From contig NZ_SNZH01000009.1 of assembly GCF_004363655.1 (NCBI RefSeq), forward strand, positions 792 to 64,791: a DNA stretch of 64,000 nt, in the 5' to 3' direction. This stretch comes from Tahibacter aquaticus. Lineage in GTDB: Bacteria; Pseudomonadota; Gammaproteobacteria; Xanthomonadales; Rhodanobacteraceae. Below, piece after piece: positions 16,428 to 25,087 of the stretch (position 1 is the stretch's first letter; each line of letters opens with the position of its first letter). The position numbers were made by a program, and so were the translations under genes. The notes beneath the pieces are model-generated. The model saw nothing but the letters and a program-made list of their open reading frames with translations, made no database searches and had not been told where the DNA came from.

Positions 16428-17300
16428 CTACCCCTCCGCCTGCCGGCTCTGCAGCTCTTTCAGCGTGCGGCCCTGGGCATCCTTCCATTCCACCCGTCCG
16501 TTCACGTTGCGGCCCAGCACGACGGCGCCTGCGGTGGACGGGCTGGAGAAGGCGTAGTCCTGGCTGAAGACGAGGTGGTCGGCGCTGCGTTGCAGAACGC
16601 CGTTGGCGATCAGTTGCTGGCGCAGTTCGGCCGCAGCGCGGAAATGCTCGGGCAGGGAGGGCAGGTGTTCCAGCGCGGCGTGCGAGCCGGCCTTGACGAC
16701 GAAGCCTTGCGTGGATTCGTGTCCGCGGGCTTCCAGGCCTTTGCCGCGGCAGCTGAGTAGGGGGCTGGGCAGCGCGGCGGGCGTGTGCGGTGCGGCCAGT
16801 TCGAAGGCTTGTACGCCGAGCACCGGCAGCATGCTGAGCAGGTTTTCCAGGAAGACGACCATGTCGGCGCGGTCGGCTTCCGACAGGGTGGGCTCGGCCG
16901 GTCTGTTGCCGTTGTCCAGCGGCACGCGCTTGGCCTGCCGGGCGCGCTGTACCAGCTGTGCTTCCAGGAACTGGACGTGGGCTTTGTTCAACTGGCCGGG
17001 GCCGGCGACGAAGAACACGGCCCAGGTCCAGAAATCTTTCTCGCTGTAGTGCCGCTCCAGCCGCGGCCGCACCGGGTCGCCTTCGCCGATGTAGAGCAGG
17101 TCGCCGTCGCCGTCGGCGCGCGGCCCCAGCAACAGGTAGACGCCGGCCTGCTGGAATTCTTCGCGCTGCTTGATCGCCGGCAGCAGTGGGCGCGGAAACA
17201 CCAGGGCCTTGCCGATCCAGTTGCTGCGTTCGGCGATGCGCAGGCCGTCGGGATCGCCCTGGGCGACGAAGATTTTCAGGGAGAAGGGGCGAGGGTCCAT
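16428..17300 (-). CDS. GIY-YIG nuclease family protein with DUF4357
   Basis: A 290-residue protein. After an N-terminal part beginning MDPRPFSLKIFVAQGDPDG comes a GIY-YIG-like core (GVYLLLG, then LLYIGEGD, R-x-x-RH and KDFW). The C-terminal DUF4357 segment contains FVVKAGSHAA and VVLGRNVNGRVEWKDAQGR. Proteins of this build are predicted DNA endonucleases, sometimes linked to restriction or defence, with unproven substrates. The ATG at 17300 was chosen because family similarity begins there; the upstream extension is low-complexity arginine-rich. The gene ends about 30 bp before the 21-bp minisatellite. Confidence 0.8.
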   Translation of the reverse strand: MDPRPFSLKIFVAQGDPDGLRIAERSNWIGKALVFPRPLLPAIKQREEFQQAGVYLLLGPRADGDGDLLYIGEGDPVRPRLERHYSEKDFWTWAVFFVAGPGQLNKAHVQFLEAQLVQRARQAKRVPLDNGNRPAEPTLSEADRADMVVFLENLLSMLPVLGVQAFELAAPHTPAALPSPLLSCRGKGLEARGHESTQGFVVKAGSHAALEHLPSLPEHFRAAAELRQQLIANGVLQRSADHLVFSQDYAFSSPSTAGAVVLGRNVNGRVEWKDAQGRTLKELQSRQAEG

Positions 17301-17698
17301 GGGGTCCGGGCGCGAGGAGGGGAGCGTCGGCGAGGCGGTGATTCTGCCTCGGGCCCGCCGGGCGAGCCTGCTACAGCAGGCGCTGCGGATCAACACGTCG
17401 GCGTACATTTTTCGGATTGACTGGACTTTGTGCACACATGAAACTTGGCACCGCTGAGCCTCTATCGGCCAGCCGGGATTGGCGTCCCGAAACAACGGCG
17501 CACCCAGCGCCCATCGTCCGATGCAGGCGCTTTGCTTTTTCTGGCAGCCTGTACCCTCGATGGCGTGTTCGTCACTTTATGGCGGGCGGTGCGTGGCAGC
17601 CGCAAGGCTGGCCGGTCGTTGTTCGGTACGCCAACCACGCACCGTCCGTCACCTGGGCCGTTCCAGGTGACGGGCTCTCGCGGGTCAGGAGCGGTCGG
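17301..17698. other. Intergenic region between GIY-YIG and RadC-like genes
   Basis: About 400 bp separating divergent genes. It should carry both promoters. An AGGAG ribosome site lies at 17687-17691 before the RadC-like start. No repeat or RNA was recognised. Confidence 0.5.
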
Positions 17699-18535
17699 AT
17701 GCGCAAGACACAGGAAGTCGCGGCAAACCTTACGTTGGCTCGGCCGGCAAAGCCCCGCGCCAACGCGGCAACACGGTCTGCATCGTCGGGATCTTCTGCA
17801 AGCCCCGAGCCCTCCTGCACGACATCGCTTGCTCCACACGGTGCCCGCGACACCTCGCGTGAACGCGAAGACCGCACCATTGCCAAGGCCCTGGCCATCC
17901 TGGAATCCCGCGCCCGCCAGCCCGGTGTGCTGCTGACGCATTCCGACGTCGCGGGCGACTGGTTCCGCCTGCGCATGGCGGAATACCCGGTGGAAGTGTT
18001 CGCAGTGGCCTGGCTGGATGCGCGCCACCGGTTGATTGCGTTCTGCGAGCTGTTCCGCGGCACGGTCGACCGCGTGTCCGTGCCGATGCGCGAGTTGCTG
18101 CGCTCGGCCATCGCGTACAACGCGGTGGCCGCGCTGCTGGCCCACAACCATCCGTCCGGGGCGACGGAGCCGTCGCGGGACGATATCGGCCTGACCGCCG
18201 ATGCGGCTGCGGCGTTGCAGCTGGTCGGCGTGCGGCTACTGGATCATTTCGTGGTGGGGGCAGGTCAGGCGACGGTATCGCTGGCGCAGCGGGGCTGCGT
18301 GCCCACGGCGCTGGCGCCGCGGCTGCCGTTGGCGGCAAGGCGAGGGCAGCTGCGGGATTCGGCGGCGGCAACGCCGTGTTCGATCAGCGGCGCGCCGGTC
18401 ACGGCGGCGAACGGCAGCAGCGGGAGCACGAGCCAACAGGCATCGATGGGCGGCGGTGATTTCAGTGGATCGGATCGAGCGAACAGGCCAAGCCTGGCGT
18501 CGGCGTCATCGTGCGAGCGCGCCCACTGCGCATAG
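17699..18535 (+). CDS. RadC-like JAB-domain protein
   Basis: A 278-residue protein with the MPN/JAB metalloprotease-like fold of the RadC family. The metal site is seen as AHNHPSG followed by P-S-R-D-D, and the family segment LLAHNHPSG...LVGVRLLDHFVVG is complete. The N-terminal helix-hairpin-helix part of classical RadC is missing, as in many short RadC-like proteins carried by mobile elements. The C-terminal ~80 residues are low-complexity and unlike the family, and end inside a REP-like repeat. AGGAG 7 bp before the ATG supports the start. Its function is not established; RadC is not required for recombinational repair in E. coli. Confidence 0.75.
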   Translation: MRKTQEVAANLTLARPAKPRANAATRSASSGSSASPEPSCTTSLAPHGARDTSREREDRTIAKALAILESRARQPGVLLTHSDVAGDWFRLRMAEYPVEVFAVAWLDARHRLIAFCELFRGTVDRVSVPMRELLRSAIAYNAVAALLAHNHPSGATEPSRDDIGLTADAAAALQLVGVRLLDHFVVGAGQATVSLAQRGCVPTALAPRLPLAARRGQLRDSAAATPCSISGAPVTAANGSSGSTSQQASMGGGDFSGSDRANRPSLASASSCERAHCA

Positions 18536-18625
18536 GGCGCGATGAGCGCCGCGAATGGCGTCGCAGCAACGGCACAGGGCCGCATGCGGCGACGGGGCAA
18601 TTCGCGGCGCTCATCGCACCCTACG
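18531..18625. repeat. REP-like inverted repeat
   Basis: The arm at 18533-18558 (TAGGGCGCGATGAGCGCCGC) is the reverse complement of the arm at 18597-18624 with about three mismatches. The same arm sequence occurs at 22969-23053. It overlaps the stop codon of the RadC-like gene and lies between convergent genes, as REP elements typically do. Confidence 0.75.
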
Positions 18626-18661
18626 ACAGGGGCGGCGTTGTGGTGGCGGCAGGCGGCGATG

Positions 18662-20185
18662 TCAGAAATCGCCGCCGTCGACCGGCAGGCCGGCCAGGCG
18701 GATGATCGAGGACAGGCACCAGTCTGGTGCGGAATCGATCCGGTCGCTGGCCTGCAGCAGCGGGTCGCGGTCCGGCGTCCAGGCCGGGTCGACGTTGACC
18801 CAGGCGTTGGGATCGCCGGTCAGCAGTCCGGCGAATACGGCGGCAACGATGGTCGAGCCGACCGCGCCGAGCCGCTCGCCGGGGAACGACGGGTTCGTCT
18901 CGGCTTCGAGCAGGCAGTAGAACCAGAGGGAATCGCGGTCCGGCGGTATGGCGATCGGGGTCAGGCCGAGCTGTCGCGCGGTATCGCTGCCCGAGGGCAG
19001 TTCCAGCCGCACGCCCCGCAGCAGGTTGCGAAAGGCCAGCACGTTCATGGGCGAACCGGCCGGCCCTTCGTGCAGCGCGGCCAGCGCGTTGGACAGCTTG
19101 GTATCGAGCTTCCGGGCCCGCTGCGGGAAAAGTCCGTGGACGGAAGACTGCATCGGCAGGAACCAGTCCCACTGCACGTAGTTGCGGATATCCAGCGTGC
19201 GCCCGCCGCGCAGGTCGTCCGGCGGGACGGGGGCGCCGGGCGAGTTGTCGAACAGCACGGCGAAATTGCCGAAGCCGCGGATCGGGCTATTGGTCTGGTA
19301 GGCGTTGCGCACCATGGAGTGGCCGAAGCGATACGCGGCTACGGAGAATTCCACCGGCATGAAGGGCTGGTTCTTCCAGTGGAAGACCGCTTTCAGGCCG
19401 CTTTCCCATTGGCTGCCGCCGACCGCATTCGGTGTTTTCCTGAGGGCCAGCGCATGGATGGCCGGATCGACGATGCGGCCGAGGAAGTCATGCCATACCA
19501 CCCACTGGTACAGCCACAGCAGCGTCTTGCGCGCGGCGTTGAACGGCTCGGCCATGCCGGCGGCGACGGCACGGTCGACCAGGGTGTTGTGGGCGAGCAG
19601 GCAGGCCAGGTGCAATTGCGCGACGAACGCGTTCTCGTCGTTTCTGGGATCGCCGGTCAGTGCGGTCTGCTCGGTATTGCGCGGCAGGTCCGGCAGCGTG
19701 GCGCGCGTGCCGCCGGGCACGCCGGCGATCGCGCCGAGCAGAAATTTCTTGGCGTTGGCGGGGGTGTGCCGGTCGTAGAGGAAGGGCGCGTCGGCCGGGC
19801 CTCGTCCGTACAGCGAATCCAGGTCGAGCCGGGGCGTGCGGTGGTTCAGCAGGCCGGACGGATCGTTCGCCCGCATCAGCAGCGAGGCCGGGTCGAAGGT
19901 GATGTCGTGATCGACAAATTGGCCAAAGTATACATAGCCGGCGGGCAGCTCCGCGTCGAACGGCGGCTGCGGCACGGCGGTCGGTATTTGCAGCAGGTTG
20001 CCGGGGCTGACGCCGGGAAATTCCACCATGTCGGCGTTGGCGATCTGCAGGAAGTGCTGTTCCAGCGCCGAATCGGGCACGCCGGGCGGGCGCCAGGCGG
20101 GCAGGTTGGGGAAAAGGCGGCCGAACGGGCCTTGGTAGAACGGCGATTTGGGCGCGAGAATGGCGACGTTGGAAGCGTGGGACAT
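18662..20185 (-). CDS. Animal-type haem peroxidase
   Basis: A 507-residue protein of the An_peroxidase (peroxinectin/cyclooxygenase) superfamily. The distal site is QFVDHDITFDP, with the conserved D-H pair, and the proximal haem ligand is in FRFGHSMVRNAY (seen as RFGHSMVRNAY). The linker SLYGRGPADAPFLYD corresponds to the Ca-binding/loop segment of the family. There is no classical signal peptide. Bacterial members oxidise halides or organic substrates with hydrogen peroxide; the natural substrate here is unknown. The nearest genes give no operon partner. The start ATG at 20185 is the only suitable one before the divergent spacer. Confidence 0.88.
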   Translation of the reverse strand: MSHASNVAILAPKSPFYQGPFGRLFPNLPAWRPPGVPDSALEQHFLQIANADMVEFPGVSPGNLLQIPTAVPQPPFDAELPAGYVYFGQFVDHDITFDPASLLMRANDPSGLLNHRTPRLDLDSLYGRGPADAPFLYDRHTPANAKKFLLGAIAGVPGGTRATLPDLPRNTEQTALTGDPRNDENAFVAQLHLACLLAHNTLVDRAVAAGMAEPFNAARKTLLWLYQWVVWHDFLGRIVDPAIHALALRKTPNAVGGSQWESGLKAVFHWKNQPFMPVEFSVAAYRFGHSMVRNAYQTNSPIRGFGNFAVLFDNSPGAPVPPDDLRGGRTLDIRNYVQWDWFLPMQSSVHGLFPQRARKLDTKLSNALAALHEGPAGSPMNVLAFRNLLRGVRLELPSGSDTARQLGLTPIAIPPDRDSLWFYCLLEAETNPSFPGERLGAVGSTIVAAVFAGLLTGDPNAWVNVDPAWTPDRDPLLQASDRIDSAPDWCLSSIIRLAGLPVDGGDF

Positions 20186-20340
20186 GGCGAGGCTCCGGTG
20201 GCGGTTGCCTCATACAGGTCGCTGGGCGGTGCGGGTTCTCTCAGTGTCGGGCGGCGTGTGCCGGACACGCCAGCGGTGCAAGTCGCTGCGTTCTTCGCAC
20301 CGGCCGCACTGCCTGGCGCGATGGCGGCGCCCGAATGAGC

Positions 20341-20362
20341 AAGGCCACCTTGCGGTGGCCTT
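20341..20362 (-). terminator. Strong hairpin downstream of smpB
   Basis: AAGGCCACC pairs with GGTGGCCTT around a four-base loop, 30 bp past the smpB stop. It has no T-run on either side, so termination is probable but unproven. Confidence 0.45.
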
Positions 20363-20391
20363 GGCGGGTGTGGCGAGCGGCGGCGGTGGGT

Positions 20392-20886
20392 TCAGGCGTC
20401 ACGGTTGTGCGAACGCATGGTGCGCTGCTTCTCGCGGTTCCAGTCGCGCTCTTTTTCGGTTTCGCGCTTGTCGTGCTCCTGCTTGCCGCGGGCCAGGCCG
20501 ATTTCCACTTTGACGCGGTTGTTCTTCCAGTACAGCGCGGTGGGGACGATGGTATAGCCCTTGCGTTCGACCGCGCCGATCAGCTTGTCGATTTCTTCGC
20601 GGTGCAGCAGCAGTTTGCGCGTGCGGCGGTCGTCGGCGATGACGTGGGTGGAGGCCTGGATCAGCGGGGTGATCTGGGCGCCGAACAGGAACAGTTCGCC
20701 GGCCTTGATCAGGGCGTAGGAGTCACCGAAGTTGACCCGGCCGGCACGCAGGCTTTTCACTTCCCAGCCCTGCAGGGCCAGGCCCGCTTCGTAGCGGTCG
20801 TCGATGTGGTAGTCGTAGCGGGCGCGCTTGTTCAGGGCGATGGTGCCGCCGCCGTCCTTGTCTTTTTTGTCCTTGGGTTTTGCCAT
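20392..20886 (-). CDS. smpB: SsrA-binding protein SmpB
   Basis: A 164-residue OB-fold RNA-binding protein that delivers tmRNA to stalled ribosomes. Diagnostic segments are [46 protein letters not shown] and the tail [20 protein letters not shown]. The ATG at 20886 gives [14 protein letters not shown]; upstream codons in frame belong to the divergent spacer. Its partner ssrA is 5 kb away in the same orientation. Divergence from ratA is the usual arrangement in Xanthomonadales and other gammaproteobacteria. Confidence 0.97.
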   Translation of the reverse strand: MAKPKDKKDKDGGGTIALNKRARYDYHIDDRYEAGLALQGWEVKSLRAGRVNFGDSYALIKAGELFLFGAQITPLIQASTHVIADDRRTRKLLLHREEIDKLIGAVERKGYTIVPTALYWKNNRVKVEIGLARGKQEHDKRETEKERDWNREKQRTMRSHNRDA

Positions 20887-21033
20887 CTTGGGTAGAATCC
20901 GCCGCGCGCGCCGAGGCGCGCTTGTTGTTATGGGTTGCGGTCCGATCAATGCGCCCGCCAGCGTCGAGTTCAAGGCGGGGCGGAGCCGGGCCAGCGATAC
21001 TGCCTGCTTGCCCGATACGTCGAGACTGCCGAT

Positions 21034-21465
21034 TTGATCCAGATCCGTCGCAGCGCCCTGGTGCGCTACAGCCCGGGCCAGATGTTCGACCTGGTTAACG
21101 ATGTGGAAGCATACCCCAGGCGTTTCGCCTGGTGCGTCGCGGCCGACATTCTGCAACAGGACGAGGCCTCGCTGACGGCCCGCCTGCAGGTCAAGGCCGC
21201 GGGGCTGTCGCAGAGCTTCACCACGCGCAATACCTTGCTGCGGCCCGAGCGCATCGACATGAACCTGGTCGACGGCCCGTTCCGCGCGCTGACCGGCGGC
21301 TGGAGCTTCACGCCGCTGGGCGAGGTGGGCTGCAAGATCGCCCTGGCAATGGATTTCGAATACGCCGGGGCGCTGATCGGCTCGGCCCTGCGCGTGGGTT
21401 TCCAGGGGCTGGCCGACCGCATGGTCGACGATTTCGTGCGCGTGGCGGCGCGGGTCTATGGCTGA
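21034..21465 (+). CDS. ratA: RatA family START-like protein
   Basis: A 143-residue member of the polyketide-cyclase/START-like family, with the family landmarks [22 protein letters not shown] and the C-terminal [10 protein letters not shown]. In E. coli RatA was described as blocking 70S assembly, while homologues (COQ10) bind ubiquinone; which applies here is open. No ATG fits; the TTG at 21034 gives the expected N-terminus and length, so it was chosen. The gene overlaps rnfH by 8 bp and is divergent from smpB, a conserved pairing. Confidence 0.88.
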   Translation: MIQIRRSALVRYSPGQMFDLVNDVEAYPRRFAWCVAADILQQDEASLTARLQVKAAGLSQSFTTRNTLLRPERIDMNLVDGPFRALTGGWSFTPLGEVGCKIALAMDFEYAGALIGSALRVGFQGLADRMVDDFVRVAARVYG

Positions 21466-21757
21466 GCGGCTGCGGGCAGAAGTGGCCTATGTCGAGCCGG
21501 GCCGCCAGTTCCTGCAGGCCGTCGAGCTGCCGGCGGGCGCGACCGTGGCAGATGCCCTGGCCGCCTGCGGCCTGGCGCAGCAGTTTCCGCAGCTGGACCT
21601 GGCCAGTTGCAAGCTCGGCCTGTTCAGCCGGCCGGCGACGCCGGCCACGCTGCTGCACGAAGGGGACAGGGTAGAGGTGTATCGGCCGCTGATCGCGAAT
21701 CCGAAGGACGTGCGCCGCGCCCGGGCGGGCAAGGCGGCGACGCCGTTGAAGCGGTGA
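21458..21757 (+). CDS. rnfH: RnfH family (UPF0125) ubiquitin-like protein
   Basis: A 99-residue protein with the beta-grasp RnfH pattern: [28 protein letters not shown], and the ending [19 protein letters not shown]. The function is unclear; the partner ratA directly precedes and overlaps it in most gammaproteobacteria. The stop codon lies in a 17-bp tandem repeat. Confidence 0.93.
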   Translation: MAERLRAEVAYVEPGRQFLQAVELPAGATVADALAACGLAQQFPQLDLASCKLGLFSRPATPATLLHEGDRVEVYRPLIANPKDVRRARAGKAATPLKR

Positions 21758-21795
21758 AGCGGTTGGAACGGTGAAGCGGTTGGAACGGTGAAGCG
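21753..21795. repeat. 17-bp tandem repeat after rnfH
   Basis: The unit GGTGAAGCGGTTGGAAC occurs at 21753 and 21770 and is half repeated at 21787. It fills the gap between convergent rnfH and bamE and looks like a recent slippage product. Confidence 0.8.
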
Positions 21796-21798
21796 CGA

Positions 21799-22206
21799 TC
21801 AGCCGCGGGCGGGCTTCTTTTCCGGGCGCTTCTCGTCCGGAAACTCGACGCGGTAGCGTTTCGCGTCCTTGATCAGCTGGGCGGGGTCTTCGGGGAAATA
21901 GTCGCCTTCGATACGCGTCAGTGCGTCGTTTTCGAAGGTGAGGCTGAGGTTCTTGGTGGCGATCTTGCCACCGCGGCGCTGCATGGAAGAAACGTAGTCC
22001 CAGCGGTCTTTCTCGAACGGGCTGGTGACCGAAGGCGTACCCAGCAGCAGGGTGACCTGGCGTTTGCTCATGCCCGGCTTGAGCTGGTCGACGATGGGCT
22101 TGGACAGCAGGCTGCCTTGTTGCACATCGGGTCGGTAGATGATGCCGCAACCGCTCATGGCGAGGGCCAGGCCAAGGACGGTCAAGCTGCGGGTGAAACG
22201 CGTCAT
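21799..22206 (-). CDS. bamE: Outer membrane assembly lipoprotein BamE
   Basis: A 135-residue lipoprotein. The signal peptide ends in the lipobox LAMSGC, giving Cys20 as lipid anchor. The SmpA/OmlA domain follows: VDQLKPGMSKRQVTLLLGTP, FEKDRWDYV, then LSLTFENDALTRIEGDY. BamE is a subunit of the BAM complex that inserts beta-barrel proteins into the outer membrane. The gene is convergent with rnfH and divergent from fur, the standard neighbourhood. The tail (KRPEKKPARG) is slightly longer than usual. Confidence 0.96.
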   Translation of the reverse strand: MTRFTRSLTVLGLALAMSGCGIIYRPDVQQGSLLSKPIVDQLKPGMSKRQVTLLLGTPSVTSPFEKDRWDYVSSMQRRGGKIATKNLSLTFENDALTRIEGDYFPEDPAQLIKDAKRYRVEFPDEKRPEKKPARG

Positions 22207-22449
22207 CGCGACGATCCGGTCAGTCAGGAAGGGCCGGATGATACACTAGCGACGCCAACTGGCCGGTAGATCCGGGCTGCTGCATCGCCAGCCGCACCAC
22301 CCTGTCTCGTATCGCGCAGGCCTTGTGGCACAAGGCTTCCGCGCTGCTCCACTCCGGCCAAGTCAGCCCCTCAACGTGAATCGTCCCGAAACGGGACGGA
22401 CTTCCCCCATCAGCCGGCGACCCGCTGATCACGCCACAAGGAGAAACGC

Positions 22450-22857
22450 ATGGAGTCGCAAGACCTGCGCAAAGTCGGTTTGAAGGTTACCCATCCCCGC
22501 GTCCGCATCCTCGGCATCCTGGAGGATTCCGATGGCAAGCACCTCACCGCCGAAGACATCTACCGCGAACTGCTGGCCCACGAAGACGACATCGGCCTGG
22601 CCACGGTCTACCGCGTACTGACCCAGTTCGAAACTGCCGGGCTGGTGCTCAAGCACAATTTCGAAGGCGGCCAGGCGGTCTACGAGCTGGACCGCGGCCA
22701 CCACCACGACCACATGGTCGACCTCGACAGCGGCAAGGTGATTGAATTCACCAGCGAGGAGATCGAGCGGCTGCAGCGCGAGATTGCCGACAAGCACGGC
22801 TATGTGATCGAGGAACACAGCCTGGTGCTGTATGTGCGGCCCAAGCGCAAGAAGTAG
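22450..22857 (+). CDS. fur: Ferric uptake regulator Fur
   Basis: A 135-residue metal-responsive repressor. The N-terminal winged helix includes KVTHPRVRILGIL and DIGLATVYRVLTQFE. The metal-binding part has HHHDHMVDLDSG and E-E-I/E-H-S ligands. The classical C-terminal CxxC is absent, as in several Fur proteins of this group. AGGAGAA 6 bp before the ATG confirms the start. It controls iron uptake genes; the two TonB receptors in this window are plausible but unproven targets, as no Fur box was identified. Confidence 0.97.
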   Translation: MESQDLRKVGLKVTHPRVRILGILEDSDGKHLTAEDIYRELLAHEDDIGLATVYRVLTQFETAGLVLKHNFEGGQAVYELDRGHHHDHMVDLDSGKVIEFTSEEIERLQREIADKHGYVIEEHSLVLYVRPKRKK

Positions 22858-22894
22858 GCGATGCGCGACGGCGCCAGTGCAAAGATGGAAGCAG

Positions 22895-22922
22895 GGCCGC
22901 CCGCAAGGGCGGCCTTTTTTTT
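22895..22922 (+). terminator. Rho-independent terminator of fur
   Basis: GGCCGCCC pairs with GGGCGGCC around a GCAA tetraloop and is followed by eight T. It lies 37 bp after the fur stop. Confidence 0.93.
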
Positions 22923-22968
22923 CGGGGCGGTGGTGCTGGGACAGGTGCAGACGGGGACACGTGTGGAC

Positions 22969-23066
22969 GGCGCAATTCGCGGTGCTCATCGCGCCCTACG
23001 GGCTATGCCGAGGCAGGCTTTTGCAGGGCGCGATGAGCGCCGCGAATTGCGCCGCAAGGCATAGCC
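22969..23066. repeat. REP-like inverted repeat, second copy
   Basis: Arms 22969-22998 and 23025-23053 are inverted copies (GGCGCAATTCGCGG versus CCGCGAATTGCGCC) and match the 18.5-kb element. A second pair, GGCTATGCC at 23001 and GGCATAGCC at 23058, extends the fold. It sits between the convergent fur and btaB genes. Confidence 0.78.
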
Positions 23067-23091
23067 CCGCGCCGGCACTGCGTCGCTGTCG

Positions 23092-23835
23092 TCAATCCCG
23101 CAGCGGCTTGCGCCCCACGAAGCGGTAATACGGCACGCGCAGCAGCGGCAGATAGGGCACACGCGCACGCGATTCCACCAGCGCATGCTGCGGCATCAGC
23201 TCGCCCAGCAAGGGCAGGTGTTCCGCACTCGGCATGACGCCGTCATGGCCGAACCAGCGCGGCCAGAACCAGCGCGTGAAGGCGCCGTGGCGCGCGCGAC
23301 CCAGCTGGGGCTGCGCCGGGCTGACGTAGAAATCGACCACGGCCAGCGTGCCGCCGGGCTTGAGCATGTGCAGTGCGTTGGCGATCGCGCCACGCCAGTC
23401 GGGAATCATGCTCAGCGCGTAGGACAGGTAGACACAGTCGACCGGGCCGGACGGCTTCCACGCCGTCGCATCGGCTTCATGGATGCGGATGCGGTCGTCG
23501 TTGGCGCGGCGTTCGCGGGCGCGCTCGATCAGGGCAGGGCAGAGGTCGACCAGTTCGAAGCGGGCGATGCGCGACCATTGTTGCGGAGTGAAGAAATCCA
23601 GATTGCGGCCGGTGCCGCCGCCCAGTTCCACCACGCGCGCGTTGGGCGGCAGGTTCAGGCTGGCGATCAGCTCGCGACGGCCCTGCAGCAGGCGTTCGCG
23701 GAAGGCGTCGTACTGGCCGGCCTGGGGCGCGTAGAAGGATTGCAGGCGCTGCTGCAGCGGCACGTCGCGCGGCATGCCGCGCAGCAGGCTGCGCAGCACG
23801 TCGAAATCGGCGCGCAGCGCGTCAAGCCGGCGCAT
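23092..23835 (-). CDS. btaB: Betaine lipid N-methyltransferase BtaB
   Basis: A 247-residue class I SAM-dependent methyltransferase with motif I VVELGGGTGRNLDFF, an acidic FELVDLCPAL segment and VDCVYLSYALSMIPDW. The ending RVPYYRFVGRKP resembles BtaB. In Rhodobacter BtaB adds three methyl groups to diacylglyceryl-homoserine to form the phosphorus-free lipid DGTS. Assignment rests on the overlap (14 bp) with btaA. The last step may also serve other headgroups. Convergent with fur across the REP element. Confidence 0.85.
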   Translation of the reverse strand: MRRLDALRADFDVLRSLLRGMPRDVPLQQRLQSFYAPQAGQYDAFRERLLQGRRELIASLNLPPNARVVELGGGTGRNLDFFTPQQWSRIARFELVDLCPALIERARERRANDDRIRIHEADATAWKPSGPVDCVYLSYALSMIPDWRGAIANALHMLKPGGTLAVVDFYVSPAQPQLGRARHGAFTRWFWPRWFGHDGVMPSAEHLPLLGELMPQHALVESRARVPYLPLLRVPYYRFVGRKPLRD

Positions 23836-25015
23836 CGGCGATCACGAAGCCGGCATAGGTGTGGACGCGGTCGTGCCGGTGCAGGCTTTGCGCCAGTTCG
23901 TCCTGGAAGTTCAGCACCTGGCGCAGGGGCAGGGCGTCGCGGCCGACGCGCAGGCTGTCGAGGTAGGCGGGTTGCGCATGCGCGCTGCGCAGCAGGATGC
24001 GCGCGGACGGCGCGGCACGCTGCAGGATCAGTTCCCATTCCTCGGCCAGGGCCTGCGGGTAGTAGCTGCTCATCCAGTCCATGTGGTCGAGCAGCACGAA
24101 GCGCGTGATGGGTTGTTCGTGCTGGCGCAGGAAATCGGTGATCAGCGTGGTATGCGGTTCGATCGCATCGACGCGGCCGTTCTTCAGCGCGGCGAAGTTG
24201 TCGGCCTTGAGGTATTCGGGGCAGCAGTCGCGGCGATAGCGGCCGGCGACGTAGACCTGCCAGAAATAGTTGTCGCTGACCGGCAACTGGCGGAATACGT
24301 ACTGCACGGCTTCGCGGATAAAACCGGCAATGCCGCCGGCGTGCTGCGCTTCCACCAGCTTGCGCTGCGGATAGGGCACGCCGAGCAGGCTCATGACGAA
24401 TTGCTGCGACAGCAGCCAGTTCATCGGCTTGCTCCACATCAGCGGGGCGACGCGGTCGTCGTAGATCACGCGCTGCTCGGAAATGTCGCGCGCCTGGAAC
24501 AGCGCCGTCAGCGCGTGCCTGAGGCGCGGGCGCAGGCCGAAATAAGCGCGGCAGCTGCGCGCGACGATGCCCGACAGACCATGGAAATAGAAACTGCTGC
24601 GCGGATTGGCGAACCAATCCTGGTGCTTGTCCCACCACGCGGTGGCGAACGCGCTGAGCTGCGGCCGCAGGCGGCTGCGGTAGAGATTGCGGAAATCCGG
24701 GTGATAGCCCTCGCCGAATACGGCGAAGAAATCGTCGAACTCCAGCGCGCGGATGCCGGCCAGCTTGAGTTCCAGCAGCGCGGTCTGACGCGGGTTCGCA
24801 TCCACCGCGTATACCTTGCGCGGGCCGGCAATGGCGTAGTCCAGCGCATTGCAGCCGGCGCTGGTGATCACCAGCACGCTGTCGTCCGGGCCCAGGGCCA
24901 GGGCCTGGCGGTCTACTGCCGGGTCTTCCCAGCAGGCGTTGTAGACCAGGTTGCGCGAATAGATCGCGTTGAACACACCGGCATCGAGCCGGTCCATCAG
25001 GCTGGGTTTGTCCAT
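23822..25015 (-). CDS. btaA: Diacylglycerol 3-amino-3-carboxypropyltransferase BtaA
   Basis: A 397-residue DUF3419-family protein. Typical segments are IYSRNLVYNACWEDP at the start, SVLVITSAGCNALDYA (SAM-binding), AVDANPRQTALLELKLAGI and FVLLDHMDWMS near the C-terminus. BtaA transfers the aminocarboxypropyl group of SAM to diacylglycerol, the first step to betaine lipids. The family is known from alphaproteobacteria and scattered others, where it is induced by phosphate starvation. The gene is first in the btaAB operon and divergent from a RegB-like kinase; an inverted repeat lies between. No Pho box was recognised. Confidence 0.9.
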   Translation of the reverse strand: MDKPSLMDRLDAGVFNAIYSRNLVYNACWEDPAVDRQALALGPDDSVLVITSAGCNALDYAIAGPRKVYAVDANPRQTALLELKLAGIRALEFDDFFAVFGEGYHPDFRNLYRSRLRPQLSAFATAWWDKHQDWFANPRSSFYFHGLSGIVARSCRAYFGLRPRLRHALTALFQARDISEQRVIYDDRVAPLMWSKPMNWLLSQQFVMSLLGVPYPQRKLVEAQHAGGIAGFIREAVQYVFRQLPVSDNYFWQVYVAGRYRRDCCPEYLKADNFAALKNGRVDAIEPHTTLITDFLRQHEQPITRFVLLDHMDWMSSYYPQALAEEWELILQRAAPSARILLRSAHAQPAYLDSLRVGRDALPLRQVLNFQDELAQSLHRHDRVHTYAGFVIADAPA

Positions 25016-25087
25016 CGCGCATGACTCGTCGGTGACCGCTGCGCACGCTAAAGACAGGGCATGACAGCGCGGTGACCGGCTTGCGAC

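Noticed and set aside
15656-16488. Long minus-strand proteins made of heptads such as LQIKPAP
   Set aside because: The heptad pattern is open in several frames, changes frame at a 23-bp unit and overlaps the GIY-YIG gene; best read as a minisatellite.
20935-21033. Longer N-terminus for RatA
   Set aside because: The extra 33 codons do not match the family and overlap the smpB control region; TTG 21034 gives the expected protein.
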